From positions 1 to 58,515 of the forward strand of contig NZ_QASO01000106.1 in assembly GCF_003052605.1 (NCBI RefSeq): a stretch of DNA of 58,515 nucleotides, in the 5' to 3' direction. Source of the DNA: Ectopseudomonas oleovorans. Its GTDB lineage: Bacteria > Pseudomonadota > Gammaproteobacteria > Pseudomonadales > Pseudomonadaceae. The position numbers and the translations under genes were made by a program. The notes beneath the pieces were generated by a model that saw nothing but the letters and a program-made list of their open reading frames with translations, was not told where the DNA came from and ran no database searches. Shown piece after piece: positions 1 to 10,704 of this stretch. Every line of letters starts with the position of its first letter. Position 1 is the first letter of the stretch.

Positions 1-320
1 CGTAGTAGAGATCCACTCGATTGCACAGTGACATGAACTGATGACGAACCGGTCGCACCGACCTGTGTGTAACCTGCTGCATCCATCGGCCCTCTGCTTT
101 GCAAGGCCGCTAGCCCGGTTAGGCGCACAGGAGCGAAATTCATCATGGCTCAAGGCTAACGCCTTATCAGAAGTCGAATATACGGAAGCAGTCGTACCTA
201 GGTTCAGAGGCAGATTATTTCACTGGCAAAACGGGAGGAGTCCATATACGGATGCAATCCGGGAGGGCTGGGCAGGGCCAGTGCCGCGAAGGTTTCAACG
301 ATACGAGTGAGCCGGGCAGC
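1..320. other. Left-edge stretch with no recognisable gene
   Basis: I see no convincing coding region, RNA or mobile element here. The short open frames have no family resemblance and overlap each other. Near 250-266 lies GGATGCAATCCGGG, part of a palindrome that recurs at 46817-46835 (an intergenic element type common in Pseudomonas). The stretch may hold the 3' end of whatever lies left of the window. Confidence 0.5.
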
Positions 321-758
321 TCAGGCCGTTTGCGCCTGTGTGGCGTCGTAGCGGGCACGGGCGTTGCCGATGGCGCCGTGGCTGTCCTCGGCCCAGGCAA
401 TCAGCCCTGCCAGCGGCACCAGCAGCGACTCGCCCAATACACTCAGGCGGTATTCCACGCTGGGCGGTTTGGTGGGGTAGACCGTCCGTTCGATCAGACC
501 GTCGCGTTCCAGTTCGCGCAGGCTCTGGGTCAGCATGCGTTTGGAGATATCCGGTACGGCGCGGTGCACCTCGCTGAAGCGCAGTGCTTGCTGGGTGAGG
601 GCAAGGAGAATCAGTGTCGTCCATTTACTGCCCATGTGGTCGAGCACGTCGCGTACTGGGCAGCGCTCGGCGTCGAGTGGCATCGCACTCCAGGCCTGGA
701 AGCTGGCGGCCAGTCTGGCCCGCGCAGTGGCGGGGTTATCGCTGGGTAACCTGGTCAC
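321..758 (-). CDS. qorR: HxlR/QorR-type redox-sensing transcriptional regulator
   Basis: A 145-residue winged-helix protein of the HxlR family. The conserved Cys of RCPVRDVL (near residue 33) sits where QorR/HypR-like regulators carry their redox-sensing thiol; the core [15 protein letters not shown] is typical. The start is GTG at 758 because GGAGG lies 9 nt upstream of it. It is transcribed divergently from a qorB homologue across about 80 bp, the same arrangement as qorR (ytfH)-qorB (ytfG) in E. coli, so the likely job is repression of both genes, relieved by quinone or oxidant. Family assignment is firm; the effector is inferred from the homologous pair. Confidence 0.85.
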   Translation of the reverse strand: MTRLPSDNPATARARLAASFQAWSAMPLDAERCPVRDVLDHMGSKWTTLILLALTQQALRFSEVHRAVPDISKRMLTQSLRELERDGLIERTVYPTKPPSVEYRLSVLGESLLVPLAGLIAWAEDSHGAIGNARARYDATQAQTA

Positions 759-839
759 GAAAAGCTGCCTCCTTCCGCATTCATTGAGTCGGTCTCAGAA
801 TGGAACCAGGTTGTAATTCTAGTCCATGAGGTGAATACG

Positions 840-1727
840 ATGACAACGGCAGAAACCATTCTGGTCACCGGCGCATCCGGTCAATTGGGGCGCCTGGTGA
901 TAGCCGCCCTGCGGCGCCGGGCACCGGCGGCAAAACTCGTCGGCATGGTGCGTGATGCCGCCAAGGCGCGTGATTTGGCTGAGCAGGGCGTCGAATTGCG
1001 AGTGGCGGACTACGCAGATCCGCTGGCACTGGCCAGCGCGCTGGTGGGCATCGACAAGCTGCTGCTGATCTCCTCCAGCGAGGTCGGTCAGCGTACGGCT
1101 CAGCATCGCAACGTGATCGACGCCGCCGTGGCGGCCGAGGTCAAGCTGATCGCCTACACCAGCCTGCTGCATGCCGACAGCAGCCCGATGGCGCTGGCGG
1201 TCGAGCATCGTGAAACCGAGACGCTGGTCCGCGCTTCGGGTTTGCCGTTCGTCCTATTGCGCAATGGCTGGTACAGCGAGAACTACACCCAGGGCGTGGC
1301 GGCGGCGCTGGAGCATGGCGTGGTGCTGGGGGCTGCCGGCGATGGCCGGCTGTCACTGGCCGCGCGCCAGGATTACGCCGAAGCGGCTGCCGTGGTACTG
1401 GCCGAGGATGTGACACGGCACGCCGGCAAGGTCTACGAACTGTCCGGTGACCAGGCCTGCACCCTGGCGGATTTCGCCGCCGAGATCACCCGCCGCAGCA
1501 ATCGGCCTGTGCGCTATCAGAATATGCCCGAGGCCGACTACAAGGCTGCCTTGATCAGCGTCGGCCTGCCCGAAGGTTTCGCCGAACTGCTCGCCGAAAG
1601 CGATGCCAAGGCAGCCAAGGGTTCGCTGTTCGAGCCGAGCAAGACGCTGAGCCAGCTTATCGGTCGCCCGACCACGCCGCTGAGTGAAAGCGTTGCAGCT
1701 GCCCTGGCGGCTCAGAGCCGTTCGTAG
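840..1727 (+). CDS. qorB: NAD(P)H:quinone oxidoreductase 2, QorB-like (NmrA-type SDR)
   Basis: A 295-residue atypical short-chain dehydrogenase that reduces quinones with NADPH. The N-terminal nucleotide-binding motif TGASGQLG, the stretches LLLISSSEVGQR and LLRNGWYSENY, and the C-terminal DAKAAKGSLFEPSKTLSQL closely follow E. coli QorB. An in-frame GTG exists at 831, but ATG 840 is preferred because GAGGTG (828-833) is then correctly spaced. It is divergent from the qorR homologue. The 3' end overlaps the convergent flavoprotein gene by 16 bp. Confidence 0.9.
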   Translation: MTTAETILVTGASGQLGRLVIAALRRRAPAAKLVGMVRDAAKARDLAEQGVELRVADYADPLALASALVGIDKLLLISSSEVGQRTAQHRNVIDAAVAAEVKLIAYTSLLHADSSPMALAVEHRETETLVRASGLPFVLLRNGWYSENYTQGVAAALEHGVVLGAAGDGRLSLAARQDYAEAAAVVLAEDVTRHAGKVYELSGDQACTLADFAAEITRRSNRPVRYQNMPEADYKAALISVGLPEGFAELLAESDAKAAKGSLFEPSKTLSQLIGRPTTPLSESVAAALAAQSRS

Positions 1728-3004
1728 GCGAAGGGCCGGGGATCGACCAGCGGCGTGCTGCCGTCGATCAGGTTGGCCAGCAGGTGCCCGGCGCCTGGGG
1801 CGATGCCGAAACCGTGGCCGGAATAGCCGGTGGAGAGAAACAGCCCCGGCAACTTCTGCACCGGGCCGATCACCGGGATGGCGTCCGGGGTGACGTCCAT
1901 CACCCCGGCCCAGCTTTGCTCCACGCGAATCTGCCGGAAGAAGGGGAAGGCCGCCGCCAGGGCTTCGCGTGCCTCGGCCAGGATGGCCGGAGAGGGCTTT
2001 GGATCGAGCACCCGGCAGCGCTCGAAGGGGCTCTCGCTGTCCATGGCCCAGTGCCTGGGCTGGCGTAGCTCCTCGATGAAACGGCCATCCAGGCGCAGGC
2101 GTACTTCGCGGAACTGCCTGCTCAGTGCCGGCAGGAAATCACCCAGGTAGCGGAAGCTGTCCGGTGTGATCGGGGCCAGGTTGCCGTTGCGTTGGGCAAT
2201 CGTATAGCCGCCGTCGGCGCGCTTGCGAAAGGCATAGCGGCCGGCGCCCACGGCCAGTTCCGGGCCGCCGGCCATCGCCGCAGTGCGCAGTACCGAGGCC
2301 ACCACCTTCAGTTGCGGCAGGCGCAGGCCGAGGTTGGCGCAGAACAGCGTCGACCAGGCGCCGCCGGCCAGCACCACGCCGTTGCAGCGCAGCCGGCCGC
2401 GTTCGCTGTACAGCCCGGCGATTCGGCCCGCGGCGATGTCCACGCCCCGTACCGCGCAGCCGGTGACGATGCGGGCGCCCATGCGTTGCGCGGCGCGGGC
2501 GATCACTGCACTGGCGCGGTGCGGTTCGGCGCGGCCATCGCTGGGGGTATGCAAGGCGCCGCTCCAGCCGGCGGCGGCGCCTTCCGGCATCACCCGCAGC
2601 AGCTCGGTACCCTCCAGCAGGCGTGCGTGTACGCCATGGGCGCTGGCTGCCTGCAGCCAGTCCGCCTGCTGCTGCAACTGCTGTGAGGTTTCGCAGGCAT
2701 AGAGCACGCCGCTACGGCGAAAGCCCAGATCTTCACCGAGCTGAGCCTGCCAGCTATCCCAAAGCTTCAGGCTGGCCATGGCCAGGGGAATTTCGGCCAG
2801 GTCACGACCCATGCTGCGGCACCAGCCCCAGTTGCGCGAAGACTGCTCGGCCCCGATCAGGCCCTTCTCCAGCAGCGTCACGGGAATGCCCCGGCGGGCC
2901 AGCCAGTAGGCGGTGCTGACGCCGATGATGCCGCCACCGATGATGGCCACTTCGGTGCTTTCCGGCAGCTTGTCACTGACCACCTGTTCGATCTGCGGAT
3001 ACAT
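1712..3004 (-). CDS. FAD-dependent oxidoreductase, DAO (glycine/D-amino-acid oxidase) family
   Basis: A 430-residue flavoprotein. The dinucleotide-binding motif VAIIGGGIIGVSTAYWLARRG is at the N terminus, followed by SSRNWGWCRSMGRD and a C-terminal GYSGHGFGIAPGAGHLLANLI, all hallmarks of the DAO superfamily that oxidises secondary or primary amines. ATG 3004 is chosen over GTG 3010 because GGAGAG ends six bases before it. It is divergent from an IclR-type regulator, which probably controls it. The substrate cannot be read from sequence; the closest style is the DadA/sarcosine-oxidase-like group of amine oxidases. Confidence 0.8.
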   Translation of the reverse strand: MYPQIEQVVSDKLPESTEVAIIGGGIIGVSTAYWLARRGIPVTLLEKGLIGAEQSSRNWGWCRSMGRDLAEIPLAMASLKLWDSWQAQLGEDLGFRRSGVLYACETSQQLQQQADWLQAASAHGVHARLLEGTELLRVMPEGAAAGWSGALHTPSDGRAEPHRASAVIARAAQRMGARIVTGCAVRGVDIAAGRIAGLYSERGRLRCNGVVLAGGAWSTLFCANLGLRLPQLKVVASVLRTAAMAGGPELAVGAGRYAFRKRADGGYTIAQRNGNLAPITPDSFRYLGDFLPALSRQFREVRLRLDGRFIEELRQPRHWAMDSESPFERCRVLDPKPSPAILAEAREALAAAFPFFRQIRVEQSWAGVMDVTPDAIPVIGPVQKLPGLFLSTGYSGHGFGIAPGAGHLLANLIDGSTPLVDPRPFAYERL

Positions 3005-3018
3005 GCACACTCTCCGGT

Positions 3019-3039
3019 GTAGGGTGCGCTGTGCGCACC
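3019..3039. repeat. GTAGGGTGCGC/GCGCACC intergenic palindrome, copy 1
   Basis: GTAGGGTGCGC, a 3-base loop, then GCGCACC. The same palindrome recurs at 19772-19792, 30109-30129 and 35495-35558. It has the size and intergenic location of Pseudomonas REP-like elements. Here it lies in the divergent gap between the flavoprotein and IclR genes. Confidence 0.7.
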
Positions 3040-3131
3040 GAAGGAAGGTTCAGCGAGCATGCCCAGGCCGATGGGGCGTGCAATTTGCATCGTGCTCGCC
3101 GGCCTTCCTTTATCAGTATGTGAGAAATGCC

Positions 3132-3902
3132 ATGAGTGGCACTCAGAGCCTGGAGCGGGCATTTCTGCTGTTGCGTGTGATCGCTGCGACCGGCCAGCAG
3201 GGCGCCAGTCTGGATGACCTGCGCGCGGCGCTTGGCTGTTCGCAGGCCACCACTTACCGTCTGCTGCAGTACCTGCGCCGCCAGGGCTTCGTGCGTGGCG
3301 CGCCGCAGCGCGGGCGCTACGTGCTTGGCTATGAGCTGTTCGCCCTCGGTGCCCAGGCCGGCAATGCCAGTGCCTTGCGTGAACGGGCACGGCCGGTGCT
3401 GCTGCGCCTGGCGCAGCGTTTCGGCGATACCTTCTTTTTACTGGTGGCGGACGGTCATCAGGTGCTGTGCCTGGACATGCTGGCCGGTCAGCTGCCGGTG
3501 CAGAGCTACAGCGGCACGGTGGGCGGACGTATTCCCATGGGCGTTGGCCAGGCCTCGCAGGTGCTGCTGGCCTGGCTTGGGCGTAGCGAGCGCAACGAGA
3601 TCCTCGCCCACAACGCCGCGACTCTACGCCTGGATTATGGTCTGGAGGTGCAGCGTATCGCCGCCAGCCTGCCCAGTGTCAGGCGCCTGGGCTACGCCAG
3701 CGGCCTGGTGGACACGCGCCTGCCGGGCTACACCGGCCTGGCAGTGCCCATCCTCGATGGCGATGGCCAGCCATTGGGCGCTCTCAGTTGCGCGTTGGCC
3801 AGGCCGCGCATGACCGATGCCCGGCGCCAGGCACTGGCGCAGACCATGAAGGAGGAGGCGCAGCACCTGGTAAGCGCCATGTCCGGCGATGTCAGAAGCT
3901 GA
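3132..3902 (+). CDS. IclR-family transcriptional regulator
   Basis: A 256-residue protein with an N-terminal winged helix (residues 5-60, ending in the helix around GCSQATTYRLLQYL) and a C-terminal IclR effector domain (about 75-250, with DTFFLLVADGHQVLCLD and RRLGYASGLVDTRLPGYTGLAVPI). The start ATG 3132 gives a standard IclR length; an in-frame GTG at 3120 is possible. It is divergent from the DAO-type flavoprotein gene and is the obvious candidate to control it. The effector is unknown. Confidence 0.85.
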   Translation: MSGTQSLERAFLLLRVIAATGQQGASLDDLRAALGCSQATTYRLLQYLRRQGFVRGAPQRGRYVLGYELFALGAQAGNASALRERARPVLLRLAQRFGDTFFLLVADGHQVLCLDMLAGQLPVQSYSGTVGGRIPMGVGQASQVLLAWLGRSERNEILAHNAATLRLDYGLEVQRIAASLPSVRRLGYASGLVDTRLPGYTGLAVPILDGDGQPLGALSCALARPRMTDARRQALAQTMKEEAQHLVSAMSGDVRS

Positions 3903-3920
3903 GCCGGGGCCCGGCTGAGG

Positions 3921-3990
3921 CTACTGCGCTGCTTCGGCCTGGGCGAAGACTTCCTTGGTGGCAGCCAAGCCATCGAGGGCAGCCTGATGT

Positions 3991-4001
<11 letters not shown>
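3921..4001 (-). pseudogene. Possible C-terminal remnant of an unidentified gene
   Basis: Beyond the nitA stop, a different minus-strand frame reads GEHQAALDGLAATKEVFAQAEAAQ-stop with good Pseudomonas codon use but no start of its own. It looks like the tail of a truncated protein. I cannot name the family and it could be chance. Confidence 0.2.
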
Positions 4002-5934
<1,933 letters not shown>

Positions 5935-5936
5935 GC

Positions 5937-5990
5937 TACGAAACCTCGTAATCGCCCCTACGAACTTTCGTTTTTATACGAGACTTCGTA
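5937..5990. promoter_or_regulatory. Three TACGA-N4-TCGTA dyads, probable NitA upstream activating sites
   Basis: TACGAAACCTCGTA (5937-5950), TACGAACTTTCGTT (5959-5972, one mismatch) and TACGAGACTTCGTA (5977-5990) lie at 22- and 18-bp steps, about 100-145 bp upstream of the nitB sigma54 promoter, the usual distance for enhancer sites. Binding by NitA is inferred from position. The first dyad covers the nitA ribosome binding site. Confidence 0.75.
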
Positions 5991-6080
5991 GCCGGTGCAT
6001 AGGTGCAGATGGCTCATGAAAAACCGAATCAGATGATTAACGGTTTGATTTGAAAGGATAAAAAAACGAACTGCAAAAAT

Positions 6081-6096
6081 TGGCACAGCCTTCGCT
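6081..6096 (+). promoter_or_regulatory. Sigma54 (-24/-12) promoter of nitBCDEFGH
   Basis: TGGCACAGCCTTCGCT has the invariant GG (6082-6083) and GC (6094-6095) at the correct 12-base step; only one base of the -12 TTGC is changed. Transcription should start near 6107, about 49 bp before the nitB ATG. No good sigma70 promoter is seen. Confidence 0.8.
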
Positions 6097-6155
6097 CTAG
6101 CTCGTTCACGCACGGTGACTTCCACCGTGGCTACAAGCAGAAGAGGAGAGCACCC

Positions 6156-6638
6156 ATGCCGAGCGTCGATATCGCCCACTACAAGGACGGCGACTTCCTG
6201 GTCAACTACGAAGAGAAGGTTTTCGAGGACGTCAAGGCGGAACCGGGCGAGAAAGCCCTCATCACCTTTCACACCATCGCTTTCGAGGGCTCCATCGGCC
6301 TGGTCAACATGCTGCAGGCCAAACGCCTGCTGCGCAAAGGCTTCGAGACCAAGGTACTGCTCTACGGGCCGGGCGTGCAGCTTGGTGTGCAGCGCGGTTT
6401 CCCCACCCTGGGCAATGAAGCCTTCCCCGGCCACCTGGCCGTCAACAACCAGATCAAGGCGTTCATCGAGGAGGGCGGAGAGGTCTATGCCTGCCGGTTC
6501 GCCCTGCAGGCCCTGTACGGGCAGACCGAGAAAGCGCTGATCGAAGGCATTCGCGCCATCAACCCGCTGGACGTGATGGATCTGCGCCTGCTGATGCGCC
6601 GCGAAGGCGCACTGATCATCGATACCTGGACTGCCTGA
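6156..6638 (+). CDS. nitB: NitB, MSMEG_0572/Sll0783-family nitrogen-starvation protein
   Basis: A 160-residue protein, first gene of the nit1C operon, preceded by AGGAGAG. It matches the Sll0783/MSMEG_0572 family: [34 protein letters not shown] and the cysteine in [12 protein letters not shown], a DsrE-like fold by appearance. In Synechocystis the homologue affects polyhydroxybutyrate accumulation under nitrogen starvation; in P. pseudoalcaligenes it belongs to the cyanide-inducible cluster. The biochemical role is not established. Confidence 0.9.
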   Translation: MPSVDIAHYKDGDFLVNYEEKVFEDVKAEPGEKALITFHTIAFEGSIGLVNMLQAKRLLRKGFETKVLLYGPGVQLGVQRGFPTLGNEAFPGHLAVNNQIKAFIEEGGEVYACRFALQALYGQTEKALIEGIRAINPLDVMDLRLLMRREGALIIDTWTA

Positions 6639-6689
6639 TCCATCCCGCCCCTCCTGCGGGAGGGGCCACCTTCGTACAAGGAGTCCGCC

Positions 6690-7670
6690 ATGGCCATCGT
6701 CCGCGCCGCTGCCGTGCAGCTCTCGCCCGTGCTTTACAGCCGCGAGGGCACCGTCGAGAAGATCGTCCAGACCATCCTGCGCCTGGGCCGCGAGGGCGTG
6801 CAGTTCGCCGTCTTCCCGGAAACCGTGGTGCCTTATTACCCCTATTTTTCCTTCGTGCAGCCACCTTTCATGATGGGCAAGGAGCATTTGCGCCTGCTCG
6901 AGGAGTCGGTGCAGGTGCCTTCTGCCGCCACTGCGGCCATCAGCGAGGCCTGCCGCGAGGCGCGCATGGTGGTGTCGCTGGGCATCAACGAGCGTGACGG
7001 TGGCACGATCTACAACGCCCAACTGTTGTTCGATGCCGACGGCAGCCTGCTCCAGCATCGGCGCAAGATCACCCCCACCTACCATGAGCGCATGGTCTGG
7101 GGGCAGGGCGACGGCTCCGGTCTGCGTGCCGTGGCCAGCCAGGTCGGGCGCATCGGCTCGCTGGCCTGCTGGGAGCACTACAACCCGTTGGCGCGTTATG
7201 CGCTGATGGCCGACGGCGAGCAGATCCATGCGGCGATGTTTCCCGGTTCGCTGGTGGGGGAAATCTTCGCCGAGCAGATCGAGGTCAGCATCCGCCACCA
7301 TGCGCTGGAGTCCGGCTGCTTCGTGGTCAACGCCACCGCCTGGCTGGAGCCGCAACAGCAGCAGCGCATCATGGCCGACACCGGCTGTGCGCTGGGGCCG
7401 ATTTCCGGCGGTTGCTTCACCGCCATCGTCAGCCCCGAGGGCAGGCTGCTGGGCGAGCCGCTGCGCAGCGGTGAGGGCGAGGTGATCGCCGATCTCGATC
7501 TGACGCTGATCGACAAGCGCAAACGCATGATGGATTCGGTGGGCCACTACAGCCGTCCGGAACTGCTCAGCCTGCTGATCGACCGCACCCCGACTGCCCA
7601 CCTGCATGAGCGTGTCACGGCGCTGCCGGGGCGTCACGACGCCGAGGAGGTCGAGCATGTCAGCCTCTGA
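6690..7670 (+). CDS. nitC: NitC, nitrilase of the Nit1 type
   Basis: A 326-residue carbon-nitrogen hydrolase that converts nitriles to carboxylic acid and ammonia. The catalytic triad is visible: Glu44 in [12 protein letters not shown], Lys126 in [12 protein letters not shown] and Cys160 in [10 protein letters not shown]. In cyanotrophic Pseudomonas the homologue is essential for growth on cyanide and acts on the 2-hydroxynitriles formed from it. It sits 51 bp after nitB and overlaps nitD by 14 bp, so it is in the same operon. Length and motifs are those of the family. Confidence 0.95.
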   Translation: MAIVRAAAVQLSPVLYSREGTVEKIVQTILRLGREGVQFAVFPETVVPYYPYFSFVQPPFMMGKEHLRLLEESVQVPSAATAAISEACREARMVVSLGINERDGGTIYNAQLLFDADGSLLQHRRKITPTYHERMVWGQGDGSGLRAVASQVGRIGSLACWEHYNPLARYALMADGEQIHAAMFPGSLVGEIFAEQIEVSIRHHALESGCFVVNATAWLEPQQQQRIMADTGCALGPISGGCFTAIVSPEGRLLGEPLRSGEGEVIADLDLTLIDKRKRMMDSVGHYSRPELLSLLIDRTPTAHLHERVTALPGRHDAEEVEHVSL

Positions 7671-8757
7671 ACGCATTGCCGCGCTGGATCTGCTCAGCGA
7701 ACTGCAGTGCCATGGCGCGCGTTGGCAGGACGACGGCCACGGTCTGTCGCGCAAGGGCGGTGCCGGGCCGTCCGATCACAAGGCGCTGTCGCTGGACGGG
7801 CATACCGCCATGGTGCCGATGCTCAACCAGGCCTCGCTGGTATCGCCCTACGAGGTGCGCCCGCAGGGGGCGGGCGAGCTGGCGCTGATCTACCGCGACG
7901 GCCAACAGGTGGGCCAGGTGCAGGTGCCTGGGGTGCCGAATTTCTACGCACGCAGCACCGCCGATGGCATTCCCTACTGGAAGATCGCCACCCTGCACAG
8001 CCATGACGTGCTGGCCACCACCCTGCTGCAGCACTGCATCCGCATGAACGATGCCGCCAGTGCCTGCCAGTTCTGCGCCATCGGCCAGTCCCTGGCCAGT
8101 GGCAAGACCATCGCGCGCAAGCGCCCGGCCCAGCTCGCCGAGGTAGCCAAGGCGGCGGTGGAACTCGATGGCGTCAAGCACATGGTGATGACCACTGGCA
8201 CGCCGCAGACCTCCGACCGAGGCGCGGCCATCCTTTGCGAGTCGGCCGCTGCCGTCACCGCGGCGGTGGCTCTACCGATCCAGGCGCAGTGCGAACCGCC
8301 GGACGAGGATGCCTGGTTTCGCCGCCTGCACGACAGCGGCGTGGTCTCGCTGGGCATGCACCTGGAAGCGGTCACCGACGAGGTGCGCCGGCGGATCATG
8401 CCAGGCAAGGCGCAGGTGCCGCTGGCGCGTTATTTCTCGGCCTTCGAGGCGGCCGTCGAGGTCTTCGGGCGTGGTCAGGTCAGCACCTACATCCTGGCCG
8501 GCCTGGGCGACAGCGAAGAGGCCATCGTGGCCATGGCCGAGCGCCTGGCGGCAATGGGCGTCTACCCCTTCGTGGTGCCTTTCGTGCCCATCGACGGCAC
8601 GCCGCTGGCGCAGCACCCCAAGCCCGACAGCGCCTTCATGCAGCGCCTCTACCCGCGCATCGGTGCCAGCCTGCGGCGCCATGGGCTGCATTCCGCACAG
8701 ATCAAGGCTGGCTGCGCCAAGTGTGGCGCCTGCTCGGCCCTGAAACGCCACGAGTGA
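7657..8757 (+). CDS. nitD: NitD, radical SAM protein (MSMEG_0568 family)
   Basis: A 366-residue protein. Cys127, Cys137 and Cys140 ([17 protein letters not shown]) form a radical-SAM cluster motif with an unusual first spacing (C-x9-C-x2-C). A C-terminal CAKCGAC offers ligands for a second cluster or zinc. ATG 7657 is chosen because GAGGAGG lies just upstream; it overlaps the end of nitC by 14 bp. It is a conserved member of nit1C clusters; the reaction is unknown. Biotin-synthase-like HMKTGT-type motifs ([16 protein letters not shown]) suggest a SAM-cleaving enzyme. Confidence 0.92.
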   Translation: MSASERIAALDLLSELQCHGARWQDDGHGLSRKGGAGPSDHKALSLDGHTAMVPMLNQASLVSPYEVRPQGAGELALIYRDGQQVGQVQVPGVPNFYARSTADGIPYWKIATLHSHDVLATTLLQHCIRMNDAASACQFCAIGQSLASGKTIARKRPAQLAEVAKAAVELDGVKHMVMTTGTPQTSDRGAAILCESAAAVTAAVALPIQAQCEPPDEDAWFRRLHDSGVVSLGMHLEAVTDEVRRRIMPGKAQVPLARYFSAFEAAVEVFGRGQVSTYILAGLGDSEEAIVAMAERLAAMGVYPFVVPFVPIDGTPLAQHPKPDSAFMQRLYPRIGASLRRHGLHSAQIKAGCAKCGACSALKRHE

Positions 8758-8769
8758 GAGGACACGAAC

Positions 8770-9330
8770 ATGGCCGAGCATGCCTTCGCCCTGAATGACG
8801 ACACCTTCGGCGACTTCCTCACCGGCGACCTGCTGGTCAAGCCCGCCACCGAGCGCTGGGAGCGCGAAGCCTACTACCGCTTGCGCCGCACCGTCTTCGC
8901 CGACGAGCAGGGGCTGTTCGCCCAGGACCGTGATGCGCACGATTTCACCGCGCTGCCGATCGTCGCCATCGCCTACAACTGTGGCTTGGCCGACCGGGTG
9001 GTCGGTGCGGTACGCATCTACGAGCAGGCGCCTGGGCTGTGGTATGGCGGGCGCCTGTGCGTGGAGCGCGACTATCGCCGCCACGGCATGATCGGCAAGG
9101 CGCTGGTCAACGAGGCCGTGTCACGGGCCATCGAACTGGGCTGCCATACCTTTCTGGCCACCGTGCAGGCGCACAACGAGGCCTGGTTCCAAGGCCTGCA
9201 CTGGCACAGCCTGCGGCCATTGCAACTGCTCGAGCGCGAGCATGTGCTGATGCAGGCGCACCTGCAGCATTACCCCTTCATGCCACGCGAGGTGTCGTTG
9301 CTGCCCCTCAAGGAGCGGCGTCATGCCTGA
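8770..9330 (+). CDS. nitE: NitE, GNAT N-acetyltransferase (MSMEG_0567 N-terminal family)
   Basis: A 186-residue GNAT-fold protein with the acetyl-CoA-binding region around RLCVERDYRRHGMIGKALV and a preceding VVGAVRIYE strand. In mycobacteria this domain is fused to the AIR-synthase-like domain that here follows as separate nitF; the two genes overlap by 8 bp (ATG at 9323 inside the nitE end), so translation is probably coupled. Substrate unknown. Confidence 0.9.
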   Translation: MAEHAFALNDDTFGDFLTGDLLVKPATERWEREAYYRLRRTVFADEQGLFAQDRDAHDFTALPIVAIAYNCGLADRVVGAVRIYEQAPGLWYGGRLCVERDYRRHGMIGKALVNEAVSRAIELGCHTFLATVQAHNEAWFQGLHWHSLRPLQLLEREHVLMQAHLQHYPFMPREVSLLPLKERRHA

Positions 9331-10345
9331 GGCACTGCGCAAGACCCCAGCCACAGGCCTGGGCGAACTGCTCGCGGCACTGCACGACACCCCGGCCATG
9401 CGCGCCAAGCAGGCCATTCAGCGACCGGCCCAGGGTTTTTCCGGCTCGCCGCCTCAGGGCGATGCCCGCTATGCGCTGCCCGGCGACGACACGGCGGCCA
9501 TTCGCTGCGGCGAGCATTACCAGTTGCTGGCCATCGAGGGCATGCTGCCGGCCTTCGTCGAATCCAGCCCCTGGTTCGCCGGCTGGTCGGCGGTGATGGC
9601 CAACGTCAGCGATATTGCTGCCATGGGCGGGCGCCCCACAGCCGTGGTCAATGCCTACTGGCACCACGACCAGGGCAAGGCCGACGAACTGCTGCGGGGG
9701 ATCCGCGAGGCCTGCCAGGCCTATGGCCTGCTGCTGGCCGGCGGGCATACCCACCAGGGCGCCGATGCCCATGCCGGCTTGGCGGTGGCCATTACCGGCA
9801 TCGCCCACCGTCTGCTCTCCACCCTGCATGTCGCGCCCGGCCAGGTACTGGCGATGGCGGTCGATCTGGATGGTCGCTGGCACCCCGGCGTGCCGTACTG
9901 GAAGGCTTTCGAGCAACGCTCCGGCGAGCGCCTGCGCAGCCAGCTCGATGTGCTGCCACGCCTGGCCGAAGGTGGCTTGCTGGCGGCCGCCAAGGACATC
10001 AGCAACGCCGGCCTGCTGGGCACCCTGCTGATGCTGCTGGAGCCGACCGGATGTGGCGCAAGGCTGATGCTGGATGCATTGCCGAGCCCTGACGACGGCG
10101 ACCTGCTGCGCTGGCTGCAGGCGTTTCCCAGCTACGGCTTCCTGCTGACCCTGGAGGAAAGCGCCTGGGCCGACGTGCGCACCGCCTTCGCCCTGGAGGG
10201 GCTGACCTGTGCCCGCATCGGCCATATCGACGACAGCGCCAGTCTGCAGGTCGGGCTGGGCGCCGAGACCATGGAGTTCTGGAACCTCTGGCAGCGGCCG
10301 TTCACCGGTTTCACCCAATCACCCCCCGCGAGCGAGGACTGCTGA
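9323..10345 (+). CDS. nitF: NitF, AIR-synthase-related (PurM-like) protein
   Basis: A 340-residue PurM-superfamily protein (Sll0787 type). PGDDTAAI near residue 53 is the metal/nucleotide-binding signature of AIR synthase and HypE, followed by MANVSDIAAMGGRP and AKDISNAGLLGT. Such proteins use ATP to activate an amide or thiocarboxylate, so a role in making or activating a small nitrogen compound is plausible. It is the fifth gene of the operon, translationally coupled to nitE. Function in nit1C unproven. Confidence 0.9.
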   Translation: MPEALRKTPATGLGELLAALHDTPAMRAKQAIQRPAQGFSGSPPQGDARYALPGDDTAAIRCGEHYQLLAIEGMLPAFVESSPWFAGWSAVMANVSDIAAMGGRPTAVVNAYWHHDQGKADELLRGIREACQAYGLLLAGGHTHQGADAHAGLAVAITGIAHRLLSTLHVAPGQVLAMAVDLDGRWHPGVPYWKAFEQRSGERLRSQLDVLPRLAEGGLLAAAKDISNAGLLGTLLMLLEPTGCGARLMLDALPSPDDGDLLRWLQAFPSYGFLLTLEESAWADVRTAFALEGLTCARIGHIDDSASLQVGLGAETMEFWNLWQRPFTGFTQSPPASEDC

Positions 10346-10346
10346 G

Positions 10347-10664
10347 ATGCCTGCCGTCAACTTCAAACTGCGCTGGCCCGATGGCCAGGAAATGTCCGGT
10401 TATTCACCGTCCACCATCATCTACGAGCACCTCTGCGCCGGCTGCAGCTACGCGCTCGAGGATTTCATCCTGCGTGCCGAAAACGCCCTCAACGCGGCTT
10501 CCGAGCGGGTCAAGGATGTCAAAGGCTTCTACTGCAGTTCGGCCATGGACACCCTCAGCGCCCTGCGATACCACGCGCGTCGCTTCGACGGTGGACAGGT
10601 ACAGATTCTCGACATGCAAACGGCCCATGCCGGGCAAGTCAACAGCGGCTGGAGCTCGTTCTAG
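10347..10664 (+). CDS. nitG: NitG, MSMEG_0570-family nitrogen-starvation protein
   Basis: A 105-residue protein starting one base after the nitF stop (ATG 10347). It contains KLRWPDGQEMSGYSPSTII and a conserved cysteine in HLCAGCSYALEDF. The family is found only in nit1C-type clusters. No catalytic motif is recognisable; it may be a small partner subunit. Confidence 0.88.
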   Translation: MPAVNFKLRWPDGQEMSGYSPSTIIYEHLCAGCSYALEDFILRAENALNAASERVKDVKGFYCSSAMDTLSALRYHARRFDGGQVQILDMQTAHAGQVNSGWSSF

Positions 10665-10704
10665 CTGCCCCTTTCATCAGCACCAGTCACCCGTGGAGCG
10701 CCCA

